Below are positions 37,615 to 47,154 of a stretch of 64,000 nucleotides of DNA, one piece after another. The translations under genes were made by a program, and so were the position numbers. Below the pieces are notes generated by a model. The model did not search any database and had not been told where the DNA came from. It saw only the letters and a list, made by a program, of their open reading frames with translations. Every line of letters starts with the position of its first letter. Within the stretch, counting starts at the first letter, position 1. This stretch comes from Virgibacillus oceani (lineage in GTDB: Bacteria > Bacillota > Bacilli > Bacillales > Amphibacillaceae): assembly GCF_014638995.1 (NCBI RefSeq), contig NZ_BMFR01000005.1:1-64000 (forward strand), read 5' to 3'.

Positions 37615-39495
37615 ATGGGAGATTTTAAGCTGATAGATTCTAAGTTCCGATCATTGCCACTTGGCAGCATAAAACCTGAAGGATGGCTGCGGAATCAGTT
37701 AAAAATACAACGTGATGGATTAACCGGCCATCTGGAGGAACATTGGGAAGATGTCGGTCCAAACAATGGATGGCTTGGCGGTGATGGTGACAGCTGGGAA
37801 CGAGGTCCGTACTATTTAGATGGGCTCGTACCACTGGCATATTTATTAGAGGATGAACAGCTTCTGCAAAAGGCTAAACGCTGGATTGAGTGGACATTAT
37901 CCAGTCAAAAAGAGGATGGGTCGTTTGGTCCAAATCATTTTTCAACAATTAATACCGAAGCCGATTTTAATGTCCATATGAATAAACAGGACTGGTGGCA
38001 GGATGTTATCATGCTCAAGGTGCTGACACAATACCAGGAAGCAAGCAATGATGAGCGGGTAATCCCCTTCATGACAAGGTATTTCCGGTATTTAAATGTG
38101 GCCATCGTTCGTTTTCCATTAAAGGAATGGTCCCAGGCAAGAGGTGCAGATCTGCTGTTGTCCATTCATTGGCTATATGAAAAAACAAACGATGATATGC
38201 TTCTTAACTTGGCGGAAACTGTTCGTACACAGACAATTGACTGGACGCGAATTTTTTCAAATTTTCCTTATAAGCGTAAGCAAACAGAATGGGATCACCG
38301 CGTTCATGTCGTAAATGTCGCGATGGCCACGAAGGCTCCTGCATTATTTTTCAGGCAAACCGGCGAGGATCGGGACCGTGATGCTGCCTATAAAGGAATC
38401 GAAAGTTTAATGACCTATCACGGGCAGGCAAATGGGATGTTTTCCGGTGATGAATGGTTGTCAGGGACGCATCCAAGCCAAGGTACTGAACTATGTGCGG
38501 TTGTCGAATACATGTTCAGCATGGAAAATCTTGTTCGCATTCTTGGTAATGGGAGGTTTGCTGATATCCTTGAAAAAGTCGTATTTAACGCTTTGCCGGC
38601 AACAATTTCTCCTGCCTGGGATGCTCACCAGTATGATCAGCAGGTTAACCAAATCATGTGCAATGCTGCCAACCGGCCATGGGTGAATGGACCTGATGCG
38701 AATACTTTTGGGCTTGAACCGCATTTCGGCTGCTGTACAGCAAATATGCATCAAGGCTGGCCAAAATTTACCGCAAGTCTATGGATGGCAACCGAGGATC
38801 AAGGACTGGCTGCAATTTCCTATGCACCGTGTCATGTTAAAACAACGGTGGCAGATGGTAGAGATGTGGAATTACTGGTTGGTGGTGCCTATCCGTTCCG
38901 TGAGCAGGTTTCGATTAAAATACGTTTATCCGATGAGGCTGCCTTCCCAATATTTTTACGAATTCCAAACTGGTGCAGCAATCAGCGAATCAAAATAAAT
39001 GGTGAGCTTTTACAGGTTAATGCCGAAGATGGGTTTGCACGTATTAACCGGGTGTGGAAAAATAATGACCGAATCGATCTAGTATTACCAATGGAAGTGC
39101 GAGTGGAAGAACGAAATAATTACGCCATCAGTGTTACCCGCGGACCGCTCGTATTTGCATTGCCAATTGAGGAACAGTGGATCCGCACACAGAAACGGGA
39201 AAAGTTTCATGACTGGGAGGTCTACCCTAGCAGCCCCTGGCAATATGCGTTGGAGAAAGACTTTGATGTGCAATTAAATGGTGTATCCTATCAGCCTTTT
39301 CGTACCGAGGATGCGCCGGTTAAATTAGTGACAAAAGGCCGGCTGCTATCCAACTGGATAATGGAGAAAAATTCAGCAGGATCGCCACCTTTGAATCCAA
39401 AGCCATATAATAATGCGGAATTGAAGGGTTTAGAACTTGTCCCATACGGATGCGCAAGACTGCGAATAGGCGAATTTCCCGTACTAGATAAATAG
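37615..39495 (+). CDS. GH127 beta-L-arabinofuranosidase-type hydrolase
   Basis: 626-aa cytoplasmic enzyme (no signal peptide) of the former DUF1680 group. The family's zinc site and cysteine nucleophile are visible: Glu292 and Cys294 in GTELCAVVEYMF, Cys373-Cys374 in FGCCTANMHQGWPKF, equivalent to E338/C340/C417/C418 of the characterised HypBA1 enzyme. Start: ATG 37615 with GGGGTGA upstream; the frame is open to 37459 but without ribosome site. It removes terminal beta-arabinofuranose from imported oligosaccharides (family knowledge); whether L- or D-configured here is open. Confidence 0.9.
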   Translation: MGDFKLIDSKFRSLPLGSIKPEGWLRNQLKIQRDGLTGHLEEHWEDVGPNNGWLGGDGDSWERGPYYLDGLVPLAYLLEDEQLLQKAKRWIEWTLSSQKEDGSFGPNHFSTINTEADFNVHMNKQDWWQDVIMLKVLTQYQEASNDERVIPFMTRYFRYLNVAIVRFPLKEWSQARGADLLLSIHWLYEKTNDDMLLNLAETVRTQTIDWTRIFSNFPYKRKQTEWDHRVHVVNVAMATKAPALFFRQTGEDRDRDAAYKGIESLMTYHGQANGMFSGDEWLSGTHPSQGTELCAVVEYMFSMENLVRILGNGRFADILEKVVFNALPATISPAWDAHQYDQQVNQIMCNAANRPWVNGPDANTFGLEPHFGCCTANMHQGWPKFTASLWMATEDQGLAAISYAPCHVKTTVADGRDVELLVGGAYPFREQVSIKIRLSDEAAFPIFLRIPNWCSNQRIKINGELLQVNAEDGFARINRVWKNNDRIDLVLPMEVRVEERNNYAISVTRGPLVFALPIEEQWIRTQKREKFHDWEVYPSSPWQYALEKDFDVQLNGVSYQPFRTEDAPVKLVTKGRLLSNWIMEKNSAGSPPLNPKPYNNAELKGLELVPYGCARLRIGEFPVLDK

Positions 39496-39509
39496 ACTAT
39501 ACGGGCCAT

Positions 39510-39866
39510 ACTGGATATATCGTTTGGCTCGTATATAAGTTCGGATTACATTTGAGTGGGGGATCGTATTTCATGATTTGGATCGTATTTTTACATTTCG
39601 GTTCTAATTTTTGGGAATCACATTTCTCGAAATTAGATCGTATTTGAGGGAGGAGCGCATTTCTCGGAATTGAATCGTATTTGAAAGGGGCTCGTATCTC
39701 TCGGATTTGAATCGTATTTGAGTGGTTTGGATCGTATTTCTCAAAATCGGATCGTATTTTGCTGGATTTGGATCGTATTTCTTGAATTCGGATCGTATTT
39801 CACATAATTGGATCGTATTCCCCCAAAATCGGATCGTATTGCCAAATATTAGGCGGTATTATACTG
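39510..39866. repeat. GGATCGTATT repeat array A1
   Basis: Degenerate tandem units of 20-21 bp with core GGATCGTATTTC, more regular towards the right. The array ends in a distinct unit GGATCGTATTGCCAAATATT-AGGCGG (39831-39856). Located between the GH127 and NERD genes. Confidence 0.85.
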
Positions 39867-40202
39867 GAATGGTCATAAATTGTTCAACTATTTCAGCAGG
39901 ATAATCGTTTTTCAGTGGCGAATATGGCGGATAGTATTTTTACATCACGGTTTAAATTTTGGGGGATCGTATCTCTCGGATTTGAATCGTATTTGAGTGG
40001 TTTGGATCGTATTTCTTGAAATCGGATCGTATTTTGCTGGATTTGGATCGTATTTCTTGAATTCGGATCGTATTTCACATAATCGGATCGTATTCCCCCC
40101 AAAATCGGATCGTATTGCCAAATATTAGGCGGCATCATACTGGGATGTTCATAAATTATTCAATTATTTCAGCAGGATAATCGTTTTTCAGTGGCGAATA
40201 TA
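39692..40202. repeat. 275-bp direct duplication including array A2
   Basis: Segment 39692-39926 recurs at 39967-40202 with few changes (offset 275-276 nt). Each copy holds about seven GGATCGTATT units, the terminal AGGCGG unit and a shared tail (CAGCAGGATAATCG, TTTTTCAGTGGCGAATAT). The second copy abuts the NERD gene. Confidence 0.88.
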
Positions 40203-40229
40203 GCTAATAAAAATAATAGAGGTGAGATT

Positions 40230-41228
40230 TTGTTACTAAAAGACAGAGAAATACCTATTGAGATTTTCATATTGGAGGCAATTTTACGAAGGCTCCCATA
40301 CAATCATCTGAAACGGCCCAAAGTTGAGGAAGATTTAAGAAAAAGGTACGCAGGCTACTACGGTGAACAGTCCATCGACTATCATTTATCCTTTTTGGAA
40401 GATAATAAATACATGTTTCTCCACAATCTGCGGCTTCCTTGGAAAGATGATACATACTTCCAAATAGACTCCCTAATCCTTTCCCCATCCTATATTATCC
40501 TATTAGAAGTTAAAAACATGACCGGCACATTATTTTTTGATGAACCGGCAAAACAGTTAATCCGTACAAAAACTGACGGTACACAGGAATGCTTTTCTTA
40601 TCCGATAACGCAGTCAAACCGGCACGTTTTACAATTAAATTCCTGGTTACGGCAGCACAAATTTCCCAACATCCCAATCATTTCTTATGTAGTTATAAGC
40701 AATTCATCCGCCATTATAAATACAAATTCCAATGATCCAAATTTCTACGAGAAAGTTACACACGCTGTGAATCTTCCTGAAAAAATTCATCCGCTAATAG
40801 ATTTGTACCCAAACAAAATTTTGACTGTAAAAAAGCTGAATAAAATTGCCGAACAACTTGTATCGGAACATACCCCGTCAAAGCCAGCTATGTTAGAGCG
40901 GTATGGTATAAAGAGTGAGGAATTACAAAAAGGATTGTTTTGTGAGGATTGCAAGAAACTATCCTTAAAGAGAAATAGGGGTTCCTGGAAATGCACAAGC
41001 TGTAATTCGGTAAGTAAGGATGCGCATTTACGGGGTTTGGCGGATTACTTTTTGTTAATAGATAATACAATTACTAATCAGCAATTTAGATCTTATTTTC
41101 ATATTGAATCACGTTCCGTAGCAGCAAAATTGTTACAAAAATCAAATTTGCCAACTAGTGGTTCTTATAAAGACAAAACATATCATTTGTCCCTATCCGA
41201 ACTTGAAAAGTGGATGACACGAAATTAA
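40230..41228 (+). CDS. NERD-domain nuclease-like protein with zinc ribbon
   Basis: 332 aa. An N-terminal NERD (nuclease-related) domain with a PD-(D/E)xK-like core: FQIDSLILSPSYIILLEVKN (Asp, then Glu-Val-Lys). Later a zinc ribbon CEDCKK...WKCTSC (about 240-262) and a C-terminal helix-turn-helix-like part (SRSVAAKLLQKSNLPTSGSY). I chose the TTG at 40230, with GAGGTGA 7 nt upstream; the frame also opens at GTG 40191, which lies in repeat DNA. Flanked on both sides by GGATCGTATT arrays. Family function is unknown; a DNA-processing role is only suggested. Confidence 0.8.
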   Translation: MLLKDREIPIEIFILEAILRRLPYNHLKRPKVEEDLRKRYAGYYGEQSIDYHLSFLEDNKYMFLHNLRLPWKDDTYFQIDSLILSPSYIILLEVKNMTGTLFFDEPAKQLIRTKTDGTQECFSYPITQSNRHVLQLNSWLRQHKFPNIPIISYVVISNSSAIINTNSNDPNFYEKVTHAVNLPEKIHPLIDLYPNKILTVKKLNKIAEQLVSEHTPSKPAMLERYGIKSEELQKGLFCEDCKKLSLKRNRGSWKCTSCNSVSKDAHLRGLADYFLLIDNTITNQQFRSYFHIESRSVAAKLLQKSNLPTSGSYKDKTYHLSLSELEKWMTRN

Positions 41229-41232
41229 GCGT

Positions 41233-41360
41233 TGGATCGTATTTTATCATTTTTGGCACGTATTTCAGGATTTTGGATCGTATTCTCCCAAAGTCGGATC
41301 GTATTTCACATAATTGGAGCGTATTCTCCCAAAATCGGATCGTATTGCCATAATTTAGGA
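41233..41360. repeat. GGATCGTATT repeat array A3
   Basis: Five to six units with 20-22 bp spacing directly after the NERD stop, ending in the terminal unit GGATCGTATTGCCATAATTT-AGG (41337-41360). Confidence 0.85.
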
Positions 41361-41394
41361 AACCTCCACACGCTCGCGCACTTCTTAGCAAAAA

Positions 41395-41423
41395 AGACTT
41401 AACCACCTCATTGGCTAAGTCTT
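41395..41423 (-). terminator. Terminator of the 637-aa gene
   Basis: AAGACTTA (41395-41402) pairs with TAAGTCTT (41416-41423), followed on minus by a TTTTTT run. Ten nt after the stop. Confidence 0.85.
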
Positions 41424-41433
41424 CTTTATATAT

Positions 41434-43347
41434 CTAGTAACCCTTCACTAAAATTTCCCCTAACGAACTGGCTGCAGATCCATTTCCCCAATCAAATATT
41501 GTAAATTCTCCTGTATGGAATTCGTCATTTTCACCATGATGGGAGTTCTCCATTTCAAAACCATAATCGCGTTCACCAAAATGCGGGAAAGTCTTTTCAT
41601 ACCTTTCCTTGATAAGCGGATTTTCCGGGCAGTACATCAGATAAAACGAAGCACGCATTGCCCATATCCCGCGACAGTGGTATTCCTCTTTACCGGTCAG
41701 ATTAAAATAGTCAAGATAGGTTAGTGCGAACAGGCTATGGCGTGCGTCATTCCATTCATCGTCTGATGTCATCACACCGAATCCGCCTAAAGTTGGAACA
41801 CCTAAATAGTGCGGTTCCCAAATCGCTTGATACAGCGAAAGTTCGGCTAATACTTTCTCCCCTTCCAGTAAATACTCTTCTTCTTTCGTCACAGCATATA
41901 ATTCCTTCAATGCCTCAGCTGTCCAATAAATGGAAAAGTTACATTGATTATACAGTCCGCTTCGTTTATCCTTTTCGCCATACTTTTTCCCATCCCACGA
42001 ACGTGAACAGGACCAGTACAGCTCGAAATCCTCCCAGCGGCCATGAGGAATGATATGTTTCATCACAAATTCCATCCCGCGTTCAGCAGCTTCTAAAAAT
42101 CTATCATCCTCTGTAATGCTATACAACCGGGATAACAGCCACACATGCATCGATGTTTCCGGGCTGTCGAAAAGATATGGTGATGGTTTGCCAGTCACCT
42201 CATGAACCCAGGCTGGAAAACTGCCATTAGCATGCTGCAGCTTAAGCAAGCGCTCGGCATATTTTTTCGAATAAGCTAATAAGTCATCATTTTGTTCAAT
42301 GTCACGATACCATTTCAGCATCCACAAACAGGTCCATGACATATCTAATAAATGACCATATTCCTCATGATGTTCCGGCCTTCTATCCGAATGTCCCCAG
42401 TTCCCGTTTTCCCAACCCTGTTCGGCATTCGCCCAATAAACAGATGGAAACAAACCATTCGTTTGCGGTGCTGCCAAAGCAAAATTCTTAGCTAGTTCCG
42501 CTCTTCTGATCATATCGGGATTGTTCCATTTGTCTCCCCAAAGCCGATAGCCATATGCACTTCTTAAACTGGAGAACCAGGCTTGATTCCACAGACTTTT
42601 CCTTTCCCTCCAATTGTTCTCCTCGCCACGTCCTGGAGATTGCGCAGCACGAACGATGAATACACATCCGCCAACCGCTTTTTGATTATGTTCAAATTCC
42701 TGCCACACAACATTTTCCCAACGATTAAACGCCCAGTCGTAAGCATGTTTCGCGTAAATTTCCAAATCCTTTAAACTGCTGGTATTTCCAGCCATTTTTC
42801 GTTTACCAAATCGTTCCCATAAAAAAGTCACAACTGGTGTGAAATCCCGCTTCCCTTCTGTCTGTTTCCATTCAGCAAGATAGAAGCGGAACAACGTTTG
42901 ACCGCTTTCCAGAAAAATAGATTTATGAACGCTCCTATGATAGACATGTTTCGTTTTTTCATAGTGTCCAAGACCATAAAACAGCTTTCTTTCCGTATCA
43001 ACATAATCCATAACATGCGGTGCGGTTCGCTGCTCATTTAAAAAATCTATATCTGGTATCAATGCAAACATGCTATCAGCTTTTTCAAAAATTATTGCTG
43101 GTGAGCGAAAGACAAAATCCCCTACTACCATATCCTCCTCTGGCGAAAGATGCGGTTTCCACACACATTGTATATCTGGATCGGTCAATTCCATTGTTAG
43201 CTGCATTTGTGAAACATCCTTAGAAGATTCGCCCCATTTAACTTCAACACCCGTAATGCCAGCCCGCTCTTCTGTCAGCACAACATCACATGGTGTATCC
43301 TGTATTGAAATCCAATTTTCGAGCCAGTCTGGAATATCGCGCTTCAT
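41434..43347 (-). CDS. Unrecognised protein, likely all-helical-barrel glycosidase
   Basis: 637 aa, no signal peptide. I do not recognise the family. The N-terminal 150 residues look beta-rich; residues about 180-620 are Trp- and Tyr-rich helical pairs of the kind seen in (alpha/alpha)6-barrel glycosidases and lyases (AERLLKLQHANGSFPAWVHE, LLSRLYSITEDDRFLEAAER). Candidate acidic catalytic residues include EWNDARHS and HHGENDEFHTGEF. Located 18 nt after the secreted GH183 gene on the same strand, so co-transcribed and probably acts on the same glycan after import. RBS AGGAGG. Confidence 0.6.
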   Translation of the reverse strand: MKRDIPDWLENWISIQDTPCDVVLTEERAGITGVEVKWGESSKDVSQMQLTMELTDPDIQCVWKPHLSPEEDMVVGDFVFRSPAIIFEKADSMFALIPDIDFLNEQRTAPHVMDYVDTERKLFYGLGHYEKTKHVYHRSVHKSIFLESGQTLFRFYLAEWKQTEGKRDFTPVVTFLWERFGKRKMAGNTSSLKDLEIYAKHAYDWAFNRWENVVWQEFEHNQKAVGGCVFIVRAAQSPGRGEENNWRERKSLWNQAWFSSLRSAYGYRLWGDKWNNPDMIRRAELAKNFALAAPQTNGLFPSVYWANAEQGWENGNWGHSDRRPEHHEEYGHLLDMSWTCLWMLKWYRDIEQNDDLLAYSKKYAERLLKLQHANGSFPAWVHEVTGKPSPYLFDSPETSMHVWLLSRLYSITEDDRFLEAAERGMEFVMKHIIPHGRWEDFELYWSCSRSWDGKKYGEKDKRSGLYNQCNFSIYWTAEALKELYAVTKEEEYLLEGEKVLAELSLYQAIWEPHYLGVPTLGGFGVMTSDDEWNDARHSLFALTYLDYFNLTGKEEYHCRGIWAMRASFYLMYCPENPLIKERYEKTFPHFGERDYGFEMENSHHGENDEFHTGEFTIFDWGNGSAASSLGEILVKGY

Positions 43348-43365
43348 ATTCGTTCCTCCTGTATA

Positions 43366-45510
43366 CTACTTTTGCTCAATTCTTTCCACATCAGAAATCG
43401 GTTCTAAATCTGTTAAAGACTTGGCTAAAAATACTTCCGCATAATAGCCTGAATTGTTACCCGGCATCATGAACCCGCCAGTAAATGTTTCCGTAACACC
43501 TGGCTTAATTGCTTTTGTTACACCAGAAACATTGACAACGTTATCCTTTTTGTCATAAAGTACTACGGCCAGCGCTACCGTTTTATCGTTACTTGTATTG
43601 TTCTTTATAGCTGCAGTTCCCATGACTAACCCATCTTTAGGCAGTTTTGTTATCGGATTTCCATTCTTATCTGTAAATTCAGTGTCACTAAGTGTATAGT
43701 CCTCGCCAGTTACTTTAACAGTTCGCGTTACCGGTTCCGCTTTGTTCCCGTCAGCATCCGTAACAGTGTATGTCAGTGTATAAGTATCTTTTATAGCTGT
43801 GTTTACTTCCCCGGACACCTGAATTTTATCGGTAAGATCACCGTCTAAATTATCATCTGCTGTTGCACCCGGATCCTCAAACGAAGCACCTAATGGGACC
43901 TCAATTGTCTCCTCCCCGTTTAATGTAATAACAGGCGGCGTGGGGTCCACTTCAACAAGTAAATAATCATCGATTTGAACCCACGTATCCCCATTTGCCC
44001 ACATTCCGGTAAAAACGGTAACTGATTCATTATCACCGGAATTGAACCTGATCGTTTGCTTCGTATAATTATCGTTTCTTTCAAATTTCGTTTCCTTGAT
44101 AATATCTCCATTTTCACCGCGTACACCAAAATAGCCTGCATTGTTGTTTTGCGATGTTTTTACAAAACCAGTAAGCTCATATACTGTGTTTTTTTCTACT
44201 TGAACAGATTGCGTAATTCCGTTCCATCCCGAGGTGTTTCGTAAAAAGACATTATTGCTGCCGCCCCTTGAATTTCCTAGTGCAGCATCTACACCACCTT
44301 CACCATCTTCCAGTACCCACGGATCTTCTATCGTTTCCGAATCCTGGTCTTCAAAAGAAGGGTCCGCTACAAGATTCGGTTTCGGTTTGCCAATATCGAG
44401 CTCGGCCTTCATTAGCACAACATTGTACGGTCCCCATTCTGACATGAGAAAATAAAGATCTTTTCCATCGTTTGTCCATGGATGAATAAACCCTCCATAT
44501 AAACTTGGGTACTCCTCACCTGTTGCGACAACGGTTTCTGCTGACCAGCCTTCCGTAAGACTTGAGGAACTTCTCATCACCATTGCATAGCGGTTTTCAT
44601 TCAGATACATCATGATCCATTTGTCATAATAAGAATTATACTGCACAGATAATTCGCTTACAGGTACATCAATGACTGGTGCGGCCGCTTCTTCATCATT
44701 TTCCACCCAGCCTGAGCCATCCCAATATTCGTAGCTTGCCTTTTTAAGCATATCCTCTTCCGCAACCCGCGCTAGATAAGCATTATCAAATCTGCCAGCA
44801 GGCGTACCGAACATGTACACATAGCCATCCTTTTTCACATAGGCGGCTTGCGCAAATTTACTGTCTGCATCCCACTTCACATCCGATTTAGTCCAATTTT
44901 GCCCTTCATCATCCGAATAAGCAATCTCGGAAAAATTCGTATTCCACCTTCCATTAGCACCCCAGTTTTTGATTTGCATGTAATGAATGAAATGCCTGTC
45001 CCCAACAGTAATACCGGCCGTTGGAATAGCCGTAAAATCACCATCACCTGAAGTGTCATGCTCGGAATGAATGATTTCCTTTGCATAGTTTGGATCGTCT
45101 TCCTTCGTGATCATGGAAGAAAAACTCAACCCATCCGATAGATCGGTATCCTTGGAAATAGCAAGCAAATTCCCTCGCCAGCCTTCAGGATCACCACCCC
45201 CACCTGATCCACCCCATCCATCATCATAGGAATCACCAAATGCAATCATCACTTTTTTATCATCTGGATCCGTTGTAGCATCCCAAACAATCCCCAAATC
45301 CGTCGCTGTTAACCCATAATTGGTATGCGTCTGATTTGGATTTGGAATGTCCTCCCCCTCAAGTGTTGCCCCTGTTACCCTTGCAACCTTTTTAGCCTTC
45401 GTTGCTATCAGCTCAAACGACTCTTGTTTAGTTTCTGCCATTGATGGTGTCGCGATGGAGCCAGCAAGCAGTAACGTTGAAGCAGCAACAATAAGTGGCT
45501 TCTTTTTCAT
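43366..45510 (-). CDS. Secreted DUF4185 (GH183) endo-D-arabinanase-like protein
   Basis: 714 aa. Signal peptide at 1-25 (KKK, hydrophobic core, cleavage near SMA-ET). A DUF4185 domain at about 45-370 with the typical ATDLGIVWD and IAFGDSYDDGWG segments; this family was assigned to GH183, endo-D-arabinofuranases. Then a galactose-binding-like carbohydrate module (about 380-525), an Ig-like DUF5011 domain (about 526-605, VPLGASFEDPGATADDNLDG) and an undefined C-terminal domain. No sortase or SLH anchor seen, so released or loosely bound. Start ATG 45510 with AAGGAGG; the open frame to 45702 reads through repeat DNA. Confidence 0.82.
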   Translation of the reverse strand: MKKKPLIVAASTLLLAGSIATPSMAETKQESFELIATKAKKVARVTGATLEGEDIPNPNQTHTNYGLTATDLGIVWDATTDPDDKKVMIAFGDSYDDGWGGSGGGGDPEGWRGNLLAISKDTDLSDGLSFSSMITKEDDPNYAKEIIHSEHDTSGDGDFTAIPTAGITVGDRHFIHYMQIKNWGANGRWNTNFSEIAYSDDEGQNWTKSDVKWDADSKFAQAAYVKKDGYVYMFGTPAGRFDNAYLARVAEEDMLKKASYEYWDGSGWVENDEEAAAPVIDVPVSELSVQYNSYYDKWIMMYLNENRYAMVMRSSSSLTEGWSAETVVATGEEYPSLYGGFIHPWTNDGKDLYFLMSEWGPYNVVLMKAELDIGKPKPNLVADPSFEDQDSETIEDPWVLEDGEGGVDAALGNSRGGSNNVFLRNTSGWNGITQSVQVEKNTVYELTGFVKTSQNNNAGYFGVRGENGDIIKETKFERNDNYTKQTIRFNSGDNESVTVFTGMWANGDTWVQIDDYLLVEVDPTPPVITLNGEETIEVPLGASFEDPGATADDNLDGDLTDKIQVSGEVNTAIKDTYTLTYTVTDADGNKAEPVTRTVKVTGEDYTLSDTEFTDKNGNPITKLPKDGLVMGTAAIKNNTSNDKTVALAVVLYDKKDNVVNVSGVTKAIKPGVTETFTGGFMMPGNNSGYYAEVFLAKSLTDLEPISDVERIEQK

Positions 45511-45659
45511 TTTGTTTACCTCCTTGGATTTTTGTGAAATTATAATTACCAATATTCCGTCAATTTTAAGTATAAGAGAGCCGTATTTTTTATCGAGCAT
45601 TCCCTTAGAAGCTTTTAGCAGGGTGGGAGAAATCGGCCAGTTAGCCGATTTCGTCGGAT

Positions 45660-45835
45660 ATGAACTTTCTGCCGATGTTTCTGTTCTATTGCCGATATTC
45701 ACACTCTCCTGACGATGTTCCTGCTCTCCCGCCGATATTCACGCTCTCCTGACGATATTTCCGCTCTCCTGACGATATTCCTGTTCTCCTGCCGATATTC
45801 ACGCTCTCCTGACGATATTTCTGCTCTCTCAAGCA
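45660..45835. repeat. GCCGATATTC repeat array B1
   Basis: About seven to eight 20-bp units alternating CTGACGATATTC and CTGCCGATATTC, joined by CTG/ACG-CTCTC linkers, upstream of the GH183 gene. A second, shorter array of the same family is at 54305. Confidence 0.8.
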
Positions 45836-45862
45836 AACAATCCCCGCACTCAACCTACAATC

Positions 45863-45876
45863 TGTAAACGATTACA
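45863..45876. promoter_or_regulatory. LacI-type operator / cre upstream of GH183 gene
   Basis: Palindrome TGTAAACGATTACA between GH183 and the GH172 gene. Same palindrome near 47035, 54209 and 61930. It also fits the core of the CcpA cre consensus, so either factor may bind. Confidence 0.6.
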
Positions 45877-45888
45877 CATCAACCACTA

Positions 45889-46965
45889 CTAAATAACTTC
45901 CAAATCATCCCTGCTAGGAAGCTCTTTAAACGTATTATGTGGCTCTGCCTGATACCAAAATGCCGTTGATGCAATATCATCCTGCAGTGGCAAGTATCTG
46001 AATTTCGATCTCCAGCCTAGTGCTTGAATGGTTACTTTCAAATCTTTTTCAAAACGAATCGGATCCATTACATGCCAGCGGTACATACCGAATCGCTGCT
46101 GTGCCCTGTATAGTCCGTCTGGCTTGATAACCTGATGCATGCCTAAGTATGGAGTTGAATAGGTTCTGTACTCCCCTTTTGGCTGTTCCCAGTTCCATGC
46201 TCCACCAAAATAATCTTCCGTACCCGTTCCGCATATTGTTGGGTATTCGTCGTCACCATCCATATAGAATTTGACTTCGCCTTCTCCCCACCAATTGTTG
46301 CTGTTTACCTGCCATGCAATGTATGTTCCAACAAAATGTCCATGTCCCTTAATTCCATCGACAATTGTATGAACATCCTTATACTGCAATGGATTGCTTC
46401 GGTTCCATTGTGCGTGAAAATACGCTGCATCCTCAGGAACTTCCGTTAGTGCATAATCCACTTGATAATAAAGGATCATACTTTCATCATCGATATTTTC
46501 GACTGTAATTTTTGCATGCTTACGAAACGGCATTTCCCAATAGCAATTAAATCCACCTGCAGGGTTTACTGCGACAGGGATCGAATTCACATCACTGCGC
46601 TCACCCCAGCCATTACAGAAAAAATCGCCCAGCGGAACTTCCACAGATGGTTCTTCCTCATGATCCCAGTACATGCGGATAACCGACGTGCGCCAATGAT
46701 TTGGATGTGTTGTTAGCCAAATATGCTGGATCGCACCTGGTCCATCAATTTCAGCCACCGTGTGTGTTGTGTTCCCTTTAATTTCTACCGAGGGGGAGAT
46801 TTTCCAGCCCTTTCCTAGATCTCTGCTTGGTTCTGCCCCCGTTCCCTCAGTAGCCATTGCACCTTTCCCTTTTTCTCCAGTAAAATTTTCCGGACTGATC
46901 GAGCGTGTTTTTGCATTTGAAAGCCGGGAAAGATTCCCCAACCCCATTCCTAAACCATTAAACAT
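45889..46965 (-). CDS. DUF2961 (GH172) exo-arabinofuranosidase-like hydrolase 1
   Basis: 358 aa, no signal peptide, cytoplasmic. DUF2961 is now GH172, whose members include exo-alpha-D-arabinofuranosidases and a difructose-anhydride hydrolase. Visible signature: DGPGAIQHIWLTT, ILYYQVDYALTEVP, ICGTGTEDYFGGAWNW with a likely catalytic Glu, and ATAFWYQ-like STAFWYQAEPHNTF at the end. Start: ATG 46965 with AGGAGG 9 nt upstream. Divergent from a DUF624 gene with a strong LacI-type palindrome between. Confidence 0.87.
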   Translation of the reverse strand: MFNGLGMGLGNLSRLSNAKTRSISPENFTGEKGKGAMATEGTGAEPSRDLGKGWKISPSVEIKGNTTHTVAEIDGPGAIQHIWLTTHPNHWRTSVIRMYWDHEEEPSVEVPLGDFFCNGWGERSDVNSIPVAVNPAGGFNCYWEMPFRKHAKITVENIDDESMILYYQVDYALTEVPEDAAYFHAQWNRSNPLQYKDVHTIVDGIKGHGHFVGTYIAWQVNSNNWWGEGEVKFYMDGDDEYPTICGTGTEDYFGGAWNWEQPKGEYRTYSTPYLGMHQVIKPDGLYRAQQRFGMYRWHVMDPIRFEKDLKVTIQALGWRSKFRYLPLQDDIASTAFWYQAEPHNTFKELPSRDDLEVI

Positions 46966-47032
46966 ATTTCTCTTCCTCCTCATCCTTGAAAATTAGCTTA
47001 TTGTATTTTTCTCAAAAAAGAGATAAAATAGA

Positions 47033-47050
47033 TGTGTAAACGATTACACA
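47033..47050. promoter_or_regulatory. LacI-type operator between GH172 and DUF624 genes
   Basis: 18-bp perfect palindrome TGTGTAAACGATTACACA. A second half-like copy CCGCTTACACA lies about 15 nt downstream (near 47065). Suits control of both divergent genes. Confidence 0.72.
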
Positions 47051-47154
47051 AATGTATAATAAACCGCTTACACAAACTATATTATGAATCTATTAATAAA
47101 TCAACACTTTTGGAAAATATAGAACATTATACTTAGGTAACAGGAGGCTGGCGT

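Noticed and set aside
39510..40202. CRISPR array resemblance of GGATCGTATT repeats
   Set aside because: Units are contiguous with 10-bp degenerate linkers rather than about 30-bp unique spacers; the repeat is not palindromic; no cas genes are near.
40191..40229. GTG start for the NERD protein
   Set aside because: Lies within the duplicated repeat tail and lacks a ribosome site; the TTG at 40230 has GAGGTGA at a proper distance.
45511..45702. N-terminal extension of the GH183 protein
   Set aside because: Would bury the signal peptide; the inner ATG has AAGGAGG and starts a canonical signal sequence.
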